DNA of 52,858 bases from a virus. The notes under the pieces are model-generated. The model was not told the DNA's origin and made no database searches. It saw only the letters and a list, made by a program, of their open reading frames with translations. Position 1 is the stretch's first letter. Every line of letters begins with the position of its first letter. Positions 29,503 to 37,712 of the stretch are shown one piece after another. The position numbers and the translations under genes were made by a program. Location: the IMG/VR virus record IMGVR_UViG_3300032213_003065, positions 1 through 52,858 of that record. The stretch is one strand, 5' to 3'.

Positions 29503-30634
29503 AAAACTCTTTTATTTTATCACAAACATAATCTACATCTTCAACAGTCATTCCATGATGTGCTCCCAATAAAAATCCATTTTTCATAATTGTATCTGAA
29601 TTTTCAAATGGTTGAAGATATTCTCTATAAATTGGGTGACGAGTTACGTTACCAGCAAATGTTACTCTTGTTTGGATGTTATTATTTTCTAAGAATGTTA
29701 ATAATTCTAAACGTCTTTCTGTCTGTAATGGAATTGCTAACCAATTTGGTTTAATACTATCATCAGGTAATACAATTTCACTTACATCCTTAAGATTTTC
29801 TAAATAACGCTCAAAATTAGCTCTACGAATATCTTCAAATTTCTTAAAACGTTCTAGTTGTATTAAACCAAATGCTGCACTCATTTCAGAGCATTTAAAA
29901 TTATATCCTAAAACACTATATAAAAATTTATGATCATAAGGAATACCATCTACACTATGATTAAAACGATCATCCATAATTTCAGAGTTATCACCCATAC
30001 GACCCCAATCCCTATATTGTAATGCTCGGTCAACATGTTTTTTATCATTGAACATTACCATACCACCTGTTCCACCAGCTGTAATAACATGACTAGCATA
30101 AAAACTAGTAGTCGCAACATCTGTTTCTTCAGTATATGTAATTGTATCAGCTGAGTCTTCGATTACTATAATATCTTCTCTTCCAATTCTTTTTAATTCT
30201 GAACGTAATGCTTTCCAGTCTGGTTTGTTTCCAATTAGGTTAGGAATCATAATTGCTTTAACGTCATCAGTAATTACATCCATTACATCTTTAACTAAAG
30301 GAACATATGCTGTTAAATCAACATCTACAAATACAGGTTTAAAACCTAACTGAATAATAGGGGCTAATGTTGTTGAGAATGTACAAGCAGGAGTAATTAT
30401 TTTGCATCCCTTAGGTAAATCTAAAGCTGCAATAGCTAATAAACATGCTGAAGATCCAGAATTAACAAACACCCCATATTTTTTACCAAAACGTTTAGCT
30501 ATTTTTTCTTCAAATTCTATAGAACGAGGACCAAATCCAGCTAACCAACCATCTCTAAGACATTGTTCTACAGCTTTAATTTCTTCTTCTCCATAAGATT
30601 CAAACTTATTGGGAGCATACCATACTTTTTTCAT
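29480..30634 (-). CDS. DegT-family enzyme, ColD-like 3-dehydratase candidate, 384 aa
   Basis: DegT/DnrJ fold with FVNSGSSACLLA, VIEDSADT and SFYASHVITAGGTGGMV. At the position of the PLP-binding Lys there is His182, as in the sugar 3-dehydratases ColD and E1 (RfbH). Few cysteines are present, so the non-iron-sulfur ColD type fits better. With GMD in the same operon, the predicted step is GDP-4-keto-6-deoxymannose to the 3,6-dideoxy form on the way to colitose-like sugar. Length matches ColD (about 390). Confidence 0.78.
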   Translation of the reverse strand: MKKVWYAPNKFESYGEEEIKAVEQCLRDGWLAGFGPRSIEFEEKIAKRFGKKYGVFVNSGSSACLLAIAALDLPKGCKIITPACTFSTTLAPIIQLGFKPVFVDVDLTAYVPLVKDVMDVITDDVKAIMIPNLIGNKPDWKALRSELKRIGREDIIVIEDSADTITYTEETDVATTSFYASHVITAGGTGGMVMFNDKKHVDRALQYRDWGRMGDNSEIMDDRFNHSVDGIPYDHKFLYSVLGYNFKCSEMSAAFGLIQLERFKKFEDIRRANFERYLENLKDVSEIVLPDDSIKPNWLAIPLQTERRLELLTFLENNNIQTRVTFAGNVTRHPIYREYLQPFENSDTIMKNGFLLGAHHGMTVEDVDYVCDKIKEFFENGKNI

Positions 30635-30643
30635 ATTATTGTT

Positions 30644-31267
30644 TTATAAATTATTATATAAATTATTCTGTTTTTCTTGTTTCTGAATTGTTTTATGATG
30701 TTGTAAAGATAATGATGGGTCTTCAGGAAGCCAAGTGTATGTAGAATATCCTACTATTTTTTCATGTACTTTTCCTTCCCATTGAATTTTTGGGTAGTCT
30801 TTTTTATATATTCTCCATTGATAATCAGGCCAGTTTACCCAACCTTCAGAATTAACTCTCCATCCCCATTTTTGGATATGTTCATCTGTTAAACCATCTA
30901 CAGTATTAACTCTTGGAACTAAAATAACATCAATATCATTTGTAGATAATATTTCAGGTAAATTTTCCATTAAACTGGTATGAGGAATTTCATCTGCGTC
31001 TATTTGGAATATGTAATTTCCAGAGCATAATGCAGTTAGATAATTTTTTAATTCAGCAAAGTTGTTATTAAATGAGTAAGGATACCATCTAAATTCATTA
31101 TTTACAGAATGGGTTTGAAGAAATTCTTCTACTCCTTTACTCCCATTTATAATGTCGTACACTATAACTATTTCATCTTGTTTACGTTTATATTTGAGTA
31201 AATGTGAAACTAAACGTTGAATTTCAACAAATTCATTACAAACAGTAATAGCATAACTTATTTTCAT
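30644..31267 (-). CDS. GT2 glycosyltransferase, 207 aa
   Basis: SYAITVCNEFVEIQRLVSHL opens a GT-A fold, with IFQIDADEIPHTSLMENL carrying the DxD-type metal/sugar site (about residue 91). VHEKIVGYSTY follows, as in the WaaE/KdtX-like group. Short, with no membrane segment. Likely adds an early sugar of the glycan. Second gene of the 31.5-kb operon. Confidence 0.82.
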   Translation of the reverse strand: MKISYAITVCNEFVEIQRLVSHLLKYKRKQDEIVIVYDIINGSKGVEEFLQTHSVNNEFRWYPYSFNNNFAELKNYLTALCSGNYIFQIDADEIPHTSLMENLPEILSTNDIDVILVPRVNTVDGLTDEHIQKWGWRVNSEGWVNWPDYQWRIYKKDYPKIQWEGKVHEKIVGYSTYTWLPEDPSLSLQHHKTIQKQEKQNNLYNNL

Positions 31268-31268
31268 A

Positions 31269-31517
31269 TTAATATATGTTTAATATTTGTTGGTTTTTAT
31301 CATAAAGGTAGGTGATTTTAAAGTTGGAATCATAGTAATCTTTAACGGTATCAACATTAAAACCCCCAAACCCCATATACTGCATAAACAATTGTTGGAA
31401 TGTGTTTATATCAAAAGTAAATGATGTATTTTTATTGAATATATTATAATATTCATATATTAACGATATATCAAATCTATTTATTTTCAACATTTCAATA
31501 TATTGTTCTCTACTCAT
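31269..31517 (-). CDS. hypothetical protein, 82 aa
   Basis: Not recognised. Tyr/Phe/Asn-rich with a helical N-terminus (MSREQYIEMLKINRFDIS) and a GFGGFNVDTVKDYYDSN middle. First gene of the long glycan operon, starting below a family 2 promoter. Confidence 0.6.
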   Translation of the reverse strand: MSREQYIEMLKINRFDISLIYEYYNIFNKNTSFTFDINTFQQLFMQYMGFGGFNVDTVKDYYDSNFKITYLYDKNQQILNIY

Positions 31518-31532
31518 AACTTATTTTTGGAT

Positions 31533-31565
31533 TGAATATACGAATAATATTTTAAGAATCCAAAT
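31533..31565 (-). promoter_or_regulatory. family 2 promoter for the glycan operon
   Basis: TTTGG, 18 bases, GTATATTCA. No other motif match is seen until 17344, so it probably drives about 14 kb and 20 genes. Confidence 0.75.
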
Positions 31566-32019
31566 TTGATTCGAACACACCAATGTATTCTAATGCTTCT
31601 ATGAAGTCTTTTTCTTCAAATTCTTTTAGTGTATTCATATCCATTCTCCACTCATAGTATTCTCCTTTTTTATGTGGATTTGGATATTTGGTTTTTTCTT
31701 CTTCCTTAACAGGAACTGCTTTAACTGCCGCCCATTTCCAATTAATGGAACTTGAACCATTAGCAAAAACCATACCTTGAGAAGGGACATTGATTGTTGT
31801 AGGCATCCAAACTTTTCCACTTTCATCTTCACCCATCAATTCTTTATATAGGTTTGGAAGTGTTTCCATTTGTTCTTTTAAAAATTCCGAATCAGCAGTC
31901 ATTACTGTACTGGATTGGAATCCACATCCATAGCAAAAGTGATTTTTGATTGTTTCGTTTACTTCAGTAACATAACAAGCATCACTTCCACATCTATCAC
32001 ATATTATTAAATTATCCAT
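31552..32019 (-). CDS. zinc-ribbon protein, 155 aa
   Basis: Residues 7-33 hold CDRCGSDACYV and FCYGCGFQ, a zinc ribbon. The rest has a beta-rich middle (GKVWMPTTINVPSQGMVFAN) and acidic ends. I relate this layout to hypothetical proteins of large phages, but no function is known. Its last codons overlap the glycan-operon promoter. Confidence 0.65.
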   Translation of the reverse strand: MDNLIICDRCGSDACYVTEVNETIKNHFCYGCGFQSSTVMTADSEFLKEQMETLPNLYKELMGEDESGKVWMPTTINVPSQGMVFANGSSSINWKWAAVKAVPVKEEEKTKYPNPHKKGEYYEWRMDMNTLKEFEEKDFIEALEYIGVFESNLDS

Positions 32020-32039
32020 TTGATTCTACTTTTTTTAAT

Positions 32040-32582
32040 TTATTTTTTAGTTACATACCAGGTATTATCTTCTTCAAAATAGCCCTTATTAAATTCAAAT
32101 TCACCTTTATTTAATTTTCTAAACATGTTCTGGAAGTAACTTAATCGATCATCTTCAAGGCCATCTCCATCATATGGTTCAAATTTTATACCTTCACTTT
32201 CCGTGGTTTTTAAGAATGGAATAATCTCACTATCCATTACTTTTTGTAAAAATAAGGCTTTGGGTAAACGATTAGGATCATTATCATCCCATTTAAATTG
32301 ATCTTCGGAGTTGGGCGCATTTAAATTTCCAAACTTTAATTCCCAAAAATTATCATTTGGATCATAAACTAATCTAACTTCAAAAGGAAAACTATCATTA
32401 GTTCCTTTAAATTCTTTTGGTTTAAATATTATAGTATTTCCTTGATTTAACTTTCTTATACCCCATTGAGTTATCTCAGTAAGAATATATTGTTTAGTAG
32501 CCTCTTTTCTTTCTGTTAAATTAGGGTATTGTTTTCCTAATTTCTGGTATATTTCATTAGCTAATATTGTTAATACTCTCAT
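32040..32582 (-). CDS. hypothetical protein, 180 aa
   Basis: Not recognised. A helical N-terminal half, a central beta patch (FEVRLVYDPNDNFWELKFG) and an acidic, aromatic C-terminus. Soluble, no motif. Sits 8 bases after a GT-B gene and 20 before the zinc-ribbon gene, in the operon from 35362. Confidence 0.6.
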   Translation of the reverse strand: MRVLTILANEIYQKLGKQYPNLTERKEATKQYILTEITQWGIRKLNQGNTIIFKPKEFKGTNDSFPFEVRLVYDPNDNFWELKFGNLNAPNSEDQFKWDDNDPNRLPKALFLQKVMDSEIIPFLKTTESEGIKFEPYDGDGLEDDRLSYFQNMFRKLNKGEFEFNKGYFEEDNTWYVTKK

Positions 32583-32590
32583 TTTATTTT

Positions 32591-33904
32591 TTATTTTATT
32601 TTTTTCAATTTAGGTAATTCAATTTTTTTAAGTTGAGGTAATTTTAACTCGACTTTTTTAGCTATTTCAGGTACATTTTTAGATAAAATACCATCCAATT
32701 GTTCTTTCATTTTCTCGAAACTAAAATTATTTCTACTATAGTATCCTTGACGTTTACCATTTACTGTCCAATCTTTATAGTTCTCAAATACTTTATTCAT
32801 ATTATATCCTATTTGGCCAAAATCAGGAGTAAACCATTGAGATCCTTCAATTAACATATCTTTTACTTGAGCTGATGGATGGATTGGTTTTACTTGTCCA
32901 TCTATTAAAGCTGTAAATTCTGGGTTTAGAAAATCTAAATGACCTGACCAGTTTGAAGCTATAATTGGTTTATTTGTTAAACTAAATTCAAGTAATGGTC
33001 TTCCAAATCCTTCACCTTTAGTTAAGCTAACCATAGCTTTTACTTTAGGGTGATTATATAATTCATTTATTTCAGTATCTGTAAATTCACCACATAATAG
33101 ATAAATGTTTGGTAGGTTTTTACTTGGAACAGATTTACGGATTGTATCTATTCTTTTTTGTATTTCTCTTCTATCCATATAAGAAGAACCAACCATGCTT
33201 GTTTTTAAGATAAGTGCAGGTGCATTTTTTTTATTTTTAAACAATTCATAAAATGCTTTGATTAACAAACCAACATTTTTTCTATCTTCACCTATATCTC
33301 CTTGCATCCAATGTCCTACAAATAAAAAGGCAAATGATTCTTTAATTGAATTTATATCTGTTAATAAATTTTTCTCAGTTATTTCTCCAATTTTTAATGG
33401 TTTGTATGTATCTAAATTAGCTCCTTCAATTAATACTTCAACTGGAGTAGTTAATTTGATTTCACCTTGTTGTCCTGTTTGAGGATTTTGGAAATTGAAT
33501 TTTGTTTCTTGAAATACTTTTTTAGAATGTTCTGATGATACTAAAACAATATTCATTTTATTACATCCTTCTAACCATTGTGGAGCACAAGCTGTAGTTT
33601 CAATGCCAGCTGTTAATCCTATATTGTATTTTCCAATTGCTTGAAATTCATTTGGTACAGTGATTTGACACCAAATGTCAGGTTGTTCAGTTAATTGTCC
33701 ATTAACTAAATGTTTAGATAGAAACCCCCATTCTTCTTTATGGTTTTCAATAAACCCAAATGGTGTACTACCCCATCTCTGAGGTAATACTTTAACATCA
33801 TATCTATCTAATTCTATAAGTGATTTAACGAAATCTCTTGAACGTGCACCATAACCTGAATATGTGTCTATAGGGCAACTTACATAAAATGTATTTTTAT
33901 TCAT
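32591..33904 (-). CDS. GT-B glycosyltransferase, 437 aa
   Basis: GT4/GT1-type. YSGYGARSRDFVKSLIEL near the N-terminus is an acceptor-domain loop, and the C-terminal donor domain has KGEGFGRPLLEFSLTNKPII (the EX7E region) and NWSGHLDFL. The last 25 residues repeat a Lys-Leu-Pro pattern (LKLPQLKKIELPKLKKI), possibly an amphipathic membrane tether. It starts 8 bases after the previous GT gene. Confidence 0.82.
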   Translation of the reverse strand: MNKNTFYVSCPIDTYSGYGARSRDFVKSLIELDRYDVKVLPQRWGSTPFGFIENHKEEWGFLSKHLVNGQLTEQPDIWCQITVPNEFQAIGKYNIGLTAGIETTACAPQWLEGCNKMNIVLVSSEHSKKVFQETKFNFQNPQTGQQGEIKLTTPVEVLIEGANLDTYKPLKIGEITEKNLLTDINSIKESFAFLFVGHWMQGDIGEDRKNVGLLIKAFYELFKNKKNAPALILKTSMVGSSYMDRREIQKRIDTIRKSVPSKNLPNIYLLCGEFTDTEINELYNHPKVKAMVSLTKGEGFGRPLLEFSLTNKPIIASNWSGHLDFLNPEFTALIDGQVKPIHPSAQVKDMLIEGSQWFTPDFGQIGYNMNKVFENYKDWTVNGKRQGYYSRNNFSFEKMKEQLDGILSKNVPEIAKKVELKLPQLKKIELPKLKKIK

Positions 33905-33912
33905 ATAACTTA

Positions 33913-35343
33913 TTAATATATTAAAGCGTGTTTTAATGTTCTTGGTTCAAAATCGGTGTCTTTTAGAAATTCATATTTTTCTCTTGGTTTCCAAGTTGAA
34001 AATAACTCATCCATTCCTTCAATAATTCTATTAGACATTTTTATAGATGTAAATCCTGCTTCATCTCCTGTAGCCCATTCTTTACCTGCTGCTCCTCTTT
34101 CTTGTCTTTCTTCTTTACTCATATTGTAAAGATTTAAAATTTGTTCAGTAGCATCTTCAGGACGACATCTATCATCAAAGATATAAGGGGTAGGTACAGA
34201 GCCAACTAAAGACATATTACTTGGAAATACTGGTAGAGCCCATTTACCACATAATCCAAATGTACCTCTGTGGTTTGAAGGTATTTCTGGAGATGGTGTA
34301 AACCATTTTCCATCTGCATCTATGAATCTCATTTGATCTTGCATTCCACCTGTTACGTTTGCTATAATAGGTGTTCCTGATAGTAATGCTTCAGTTAATG
34401 CTAATCCCCATCCTTCATTTGATGTTAATAAGATAACACCATCTGCTATATTGTATAGGAAGTTCATTCCATTACCATCAAATTTACCATTAGTAAATTT
34501 AACATTACAATATTCTTCAGGACACAAATATTCTATTACTGCGGGTAGATCAGTTCCATTATCATCTACTGGGTCTGTATGGAGTAAAAGTAAACATTTT
34601 TTTGCTTTTTCTTCTCCAATTTGATCACAAAATAATCTCCAAGCTAAAATTGTATCTGGAATTGATTTACGTCTAATGTTTCTTGAGTTAAATAACAAAA
34701 CAAATTCATATTCTTCATTTCCTAAAATTTGTTTTTTAAATTTAGCTAATTCTTCATTTTTAGGATCAACTGGTTTGAATGTATGTTCATTTAAACCATG
34801 AGGAACATATTTAATTACTTTATTTTTAGCTTTATCACCTAAAACTATTTCATTGATATTTACTGTTTGTTTTGAAATTCCAAACAATGCATCACAAGAT
34901 TCATAGAATTCTTTATTATACATTGGAGCTGGATAGTCATCCCAAATGTTAAGATAAGCAATTGGAATTTTCTTTCTAATTTCATTTTCAATTTGAAATA
35001 ACCAAGTAAAATATCTTGGATCTGTAATTAAGAAAATGGCATCAATTTTTTCCATTTCCATGATTTGTCTAACTAGATCTGGATTTCCATACCCATCAGT
35101 AGGATATAGTATAACTGAAGCATCTTCTATACCATTCATTTTCCCAGTATCTCCAGATAAATCTAAACGTTTACCTTTTTCTGGGTGATTAATTGCTCCA
35201 GCTAATTGAACCCAATTGTATCTATGGGATGTGTGAATAACCATTTCACGGGCAATATGAGCTACACCTGAGTGTACTCTTATGTCATCTGTAAGTAACA
35301 AGATTTTTTTACGATCCTCTCTTTTAATGTAACCTTCTTTCAT
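33913..35343 (-). CDS. GT-B glycosyltransferase, 476 aa
   Basis: ILLLTDDIRVHSGVAHIARE is a GT-B N-terminal strand-loop, LLFNSRNIRRKSIPDTILAW the interdomain region, and NEGWGLALTEALLSGTPIIA the donor-binding EX7E motif. Related GT-B proteins occur in T4-like marine phages. Works with the 437-aa enzyme on the same glycan or glycosylates phage DNA or capsid; undetermined. Confidence 0.82.
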   Translation of the reverse strand: MKEGYIKREDRKKILLLTDDIRVHSGVAHIAREMVIHTSHRYNWVQLAGAINHPEKGKRLDLSGDTGKMNGIEDASVILYPTDGYGNPDLVRQIMEMEKIDAIFLITDPRYFTWLFQIENEIRKKIPIAYLNIWDDYPAPMYNKEFYESCDALFGISKQTVNINEIVLGDKAKNKVIKYVPHGLNEHTFKPVDPKNEELAKFKKQILGNEEYEFVLLFNSRNIRRKSIPDTILAWRLFCDQIGEEKAKKCLLLLHTDPVDDNGTDLPAVIEYLCPEEYCNVKFTNGKFDGNGMNFLYNIADGVILLTSNEGWGLALTEALLSGTPIIANVTGGMQDQMRFIDADGKWFTPSPEIPSNHRGTFGLCGKWALPVFPSNMSLVGSVPTPYIFDDRCRPEDATEQILNLYNMSKEERQERGAAGKEWATGDEAGFTSIKMSNRIIEGMDELFSTWKPREKYEFLKDTDFEPRTLKHALIY

Positions 35344-35361
35344 TTAATATTTTATTTTAAT

Positions 35362-35394
35362 TTAATATACAAAACATTTTTTAAGTATCCAAAT
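35362..35394 (-). promoter_or_regulatory. family 2 promoter
   Basis: TTTGG, 18 bases, GTATATTAA. Drives both GT-B genes, the 180-aa gene and the zinc-ribbon gene. Confidence 0.78.
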
Positions 35395-35399
35395 ATTGA

Positions 35400-35597
35400 T
35401 TATTCTTCTATAGAATCTGCAATGGTTGTATTGTGGATCATTTTTCTAAAATCTTCATTTGTTAAATACAAAAAAACACCTCTATCAGCTAATTTTTGAA
35501 ATGAAAATTTTCTTTTAACACATTGAATTTTGAATTCTTCAAACATGTCACTTTGGATTTTTACACTTGTTAATGTTAATTCTTTTTTAGTACTCAT
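35400..35597 (-). CDS. ribbon-helix-helix protein, 65 aa
   Basis: LTLTSVKIQSDMFEEFKIQC gives the short beta strand and first helix, and KFSFQKLADRGVFLYLTNED the second helix, as in Arc/MetJ repressors common in T4-like phages. It should dimerise and bind DNA. It closes the replication operon, so it may feed back on it. Confidence 0.72.
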   Translation of the reverse strand: MSTKKELTLTSVKIQSDMFEEFKIQCVKRKFSFQKLADRGVFLYLTNEDFRKMIHNTTIADSIEE

Positions 35598-35647
35598 AAT
35601 ATTATATTTATTTTTTAATTATATACGATGATACATATATAAAGATT

Positions 35648-36595
35648 CTATAAAGATGCAGAGCACAATTCTTTATTATCTTTATATGGACAAAAGAAAC
35701 AAGTTTTTTGAGATGGGGTAGGTGTATGGGATTTGTTTTTATACCCATTTTCATCAAATACTTCTTCAATAAAATCATTTAATGCAGTATTGGCTTTACT
35801 TAATTTTATTTTACCTGAAGGTGGAATAAAGTCTTGAATTCTTGAGATAGGGAAATCAGCATTTTCATATATTTTTCTTCTTAAAATGAAAAATTTAATA
35901 CTAATACTATCTATTGGAATATTAAATTGAGCCGAAAGGAATTGTTTATACAGTATTAATTGAAATTGTTTATCCTCATCTTTTTTAGTATCAGCATCCC
36001 AGCCTCTAGTACTGGTTTTAATGTCGATTATTTCAAATGTATTGGTTGGTTCATGATATAACACGACATCCAAGAATCCCTGATATATAACATTATTAAA
36101 TCCAGGGTGTGGTGTAATTGATATTGGGACTTCACATCCTACTAGATAATATCCTTTTTTAGAAAAATATAAGTTACGTTTTTTCTTTAAGTAAGATAAT
36201 ATTTTAAGACCATCCTCAAAAAATTCTCTCAATTCTTCAGATGAACTAAAATGTTGTTTTTTATTTTTATCATATTGAGTTTTATATTCGTTTCGATATG
36301 CTTCTTCAAATATAGATTCAATATCTTCTCTATCAGCTTCTGCTCCACTTTTTTCATACATAACATCTAAATAATGTTGAATGGCAACATGAAGTGCAGT
36401 TCCAAACACAGTATGAATAGTTGAAGTAAATACTTTATACCCGTCTTTATATTGAAGAGACCACCTGTGAGGACAACTTCTATATAAAGATAGTTGGGAA
36501 TAAGAAATGTTTTTTTGAAAGGAGTAGTCTATTTCTCCTTGTTTAAAACTTCTTATTTCCTTAACTATTTGAGGTATTTTTTTACTTTTAGTCAT
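35648..36595 (-). CDS. Cas4/AddB-like PD-(D/E)XK nuclease, 315 aa
   Basis: HTVFGTALHVAIQHYL supplies the RecB-type His, GFLDVVLYH the Asp and EIIDIKTSTRGW the E-x-K, together a PD-(D/E)XK site. Cys41 (YRSCPHRW) plus three C-terminal cysteines (KTCFFCPYKDNKELC) can hold a 4Fe-4S cluster, as in Cas4 and AddB. Probably an exonuclease for recombination-dependent replication or host-DNA breakdown. No CRISPR array is present. Confidence 0.8.
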   Translation of the reverse strand: MTKSKKIPQIVKEIRSFKQGEIDYSFQKNISYSQLSLYRSCPHRWSLQYKDGYKVFTSTIHTVFGTALHVAIQHYLDVMYEKSGAEADREDIESIFEEAYRNEYKTQYDKNKKQHFSSSEELREFFEDGLKILSYLKKKRNLYFSKKGYYLVGCEVPISITPHPGFNNVIYQGFLDVVLYHEPTNTFEIIDIKTSTRGWDADTKKDEDKQFQLILYKQFLSAQFNIPIDSISIKFFILRRKIYENADFPISRIQDFIPPSGKIKLSKANTALNDFIEEVFDENGYKNKSHTPTPSQKTCFFCPYKDNKELCSASL

Positions 36596-36597
36596 AT

Positions 36598-36834
36598 TTA
36601 AAATTGTGGATCATATTCAGCTTCTTCTATTTTTTTTCTATTTTCTATTTCTCTGTTTAGATACCAGGCTGCTTTTTCAAGTTCTTGGATTTCTCTATCT
36701 TTTTTTCCACATCTGGAGATATATTTTAAAACATTTCCTATATTAAAATTAGCATTCCATGCTTCTATTACTTTAATAGCTTCATATGGATTACTTTCTC
36801 CCCCATAATGTTTTGGATGATTTACTTTGTCCAT
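36598..36834 (-). CDS. DUF3310 family protein, 78 aa
   Basis: VNHPKHYGGESNPYEAIKVI, NANFNIGNVLKYISRCGKKD and ELEKAAWYLNREIE are the full DUF3310 signature. The family is common in phages and sometimes labelled nucleotide-kinase-related, without firm proof. Lies 2 bases from the nuclease gene and directly after the clamp-loader small subunit. Confidence 0.85.
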   Translation of the reverse strand: MDKVNHPKHYGGESNPYEAIKVIEAWNANFNIGNVLKYISRCGKKDREIQELEKAAWYLNREIENRKKIEEAEYDPQF

Positions 36835-37289
36835 TATTTAATACTTAATTTAGCTTTTTTAATTAATTTATCTGATTCTTTAGATTCAATTCCCATTTCA
36901 TTCAATATTTCTCTAACACCAGTACCTCTTAGAATATCAATATAATGTTCTGCTTCTCCAAGAGAACAGTCAAAATATTTTGCTACATATTCTTCTAATT
37001 CTTTTTGTTCTTTTTTAGCTTCGTTTTTAATATATTTGAGCCACATTTTTCTTTTAGGTATCATCTCTTTATAAATTGAATATATTTGTTTTTTATTTTG
37101 GGGGTTGATCTTTTGTACAAGATTAACAATATCAATATAATCTTGATTCATACTCACATAACGATGAATCATGTAACTATTCCAAGTATCCCATGACTCG
37201 TCTGAAATGATGTCTAGAGGAGACTTATTTACTGTTATCTCCTCTAACCATCCAAAAATGTTTTTAATCTGTTTCTTAGATTGTGTCAT
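36834..37289 (-). CDS. clamp-loader small subunit, gp62-like, 151 aa
   Basis: Weakly conserved family, called on pattern and context. YMIHRYVSMNQDYIDIVN, IPKRKMWLKYIKNEAKKEQK and SLGEAEHYIDILRG parallel the T4 gp62 arrangement (PRGKRYGKW..., AINYKSIL). T4 gp62 is 187 residues. It would form a complex with the gp44-like ATPase encoded three genes upstream to load the clamp. Overlaps the 79-aa gene by 14 bases. Confidence 0.72.
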   Translation of the reverse strand: MTQSKKQIKNIFGWLEEITVNKSPLDIISDESWDTWNSYMIHRYVSMNQDYIDIVNLVQKINPQNKKQIYSIYKEMIPKRKMWLKYIKNEAKKEQKELEEYVAKYFDCSLGEAEHYIDILRGTGVREILNEMGIESKESDKLIKKAKLSIK

Positions 37290-37515
37290 TTTTGTATTCT
37301 TCTCTCAATTCTGTAGGAATAGTACTTTCTAAAATTTTACCAGAAACTGGATCATAGAATACAGGAATTGGCATTACTGCATCTTCTTTAGCTCCTACTA
37401 CAAACTTAGATACTTTTCTAAGCAATACACCTTGTTGGAATATTTTGTTTCCATCTGGTGTTTCAATTGATGTTGTTGACTTTAAGTCAATGTTTACTTG
37501 TGGTTGATTTTCCAT
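37276..37515 (-). CDS. hypothetical protein, 79 aa
   Basis: Not recognised. TSIETPDGNKIFQQGVLLRK and MPIPVFYDPVSGKILESTIP suggest a small beta domain; the wording recalls uncharacterised T4-like phage proteins from the clamp-loader region. Conserved position in the replication operon. Confidence 0.6.
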   Translation of the reverse strand: MENQPQVNIDLKSTTSIETPDGNKIFQQGVLLRKVSKFVVGAKEDAVMPIPVFYDPVSGKILESTIPTELREEYKNDTI

Positions 37516-37517
37516 TT

Positions 37518-37712
37518 TTATTTGTTTTTATGTTGTTGTTTATAATCTAAAAAGAATCCTATTGCTACTATAATATTCATTCCACAGGATGCTAATATTT
37601 CATGTATATCTTCATAGACAGTGTGCATTAAATGAATATGACCTACTGTCCAGAAAGGTACGGACAAATTTTGAGAAATCCAAATAATTAGGTATCTAAG
37701 GAAATTTATCAT
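37518..37712 (-). CDS. small membrane protein, 64 aa
   Basis: Hydrophobic at residues 2-20 (INFLRYLIIWISQNLSVPF) and again near 43-55 (CGMNIIVAIGFFLDY), so one or two membrane helices. A membrane gene inside the replication operon is odd; it overlaps the clamp-loader gene by 4 bases. Function unknown. Confidence 0.6.
   Translation of the reverse strand: MINFLRYLIIWISQNLSVPFWTVGHIHLMHTVYEDIHEILASCGMNIIVAIGFFLDYKQQHKNK

Noticed and set aside
31635-31832. 65-codon frame inside the zinc-ribbon gene
   Set aside because: A different-frame overlap with no leader and a basic low-complexity composition. The zinc-ribbon frame is clearly the coding one.
35648-36595. CRISPR-related function from the Cas4-like nuclease
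   Set aside because: No repeat-spacer array and no cas1, cas2 or effector gene is seen in the window. The protein fits phage recombination nucleases just as well.
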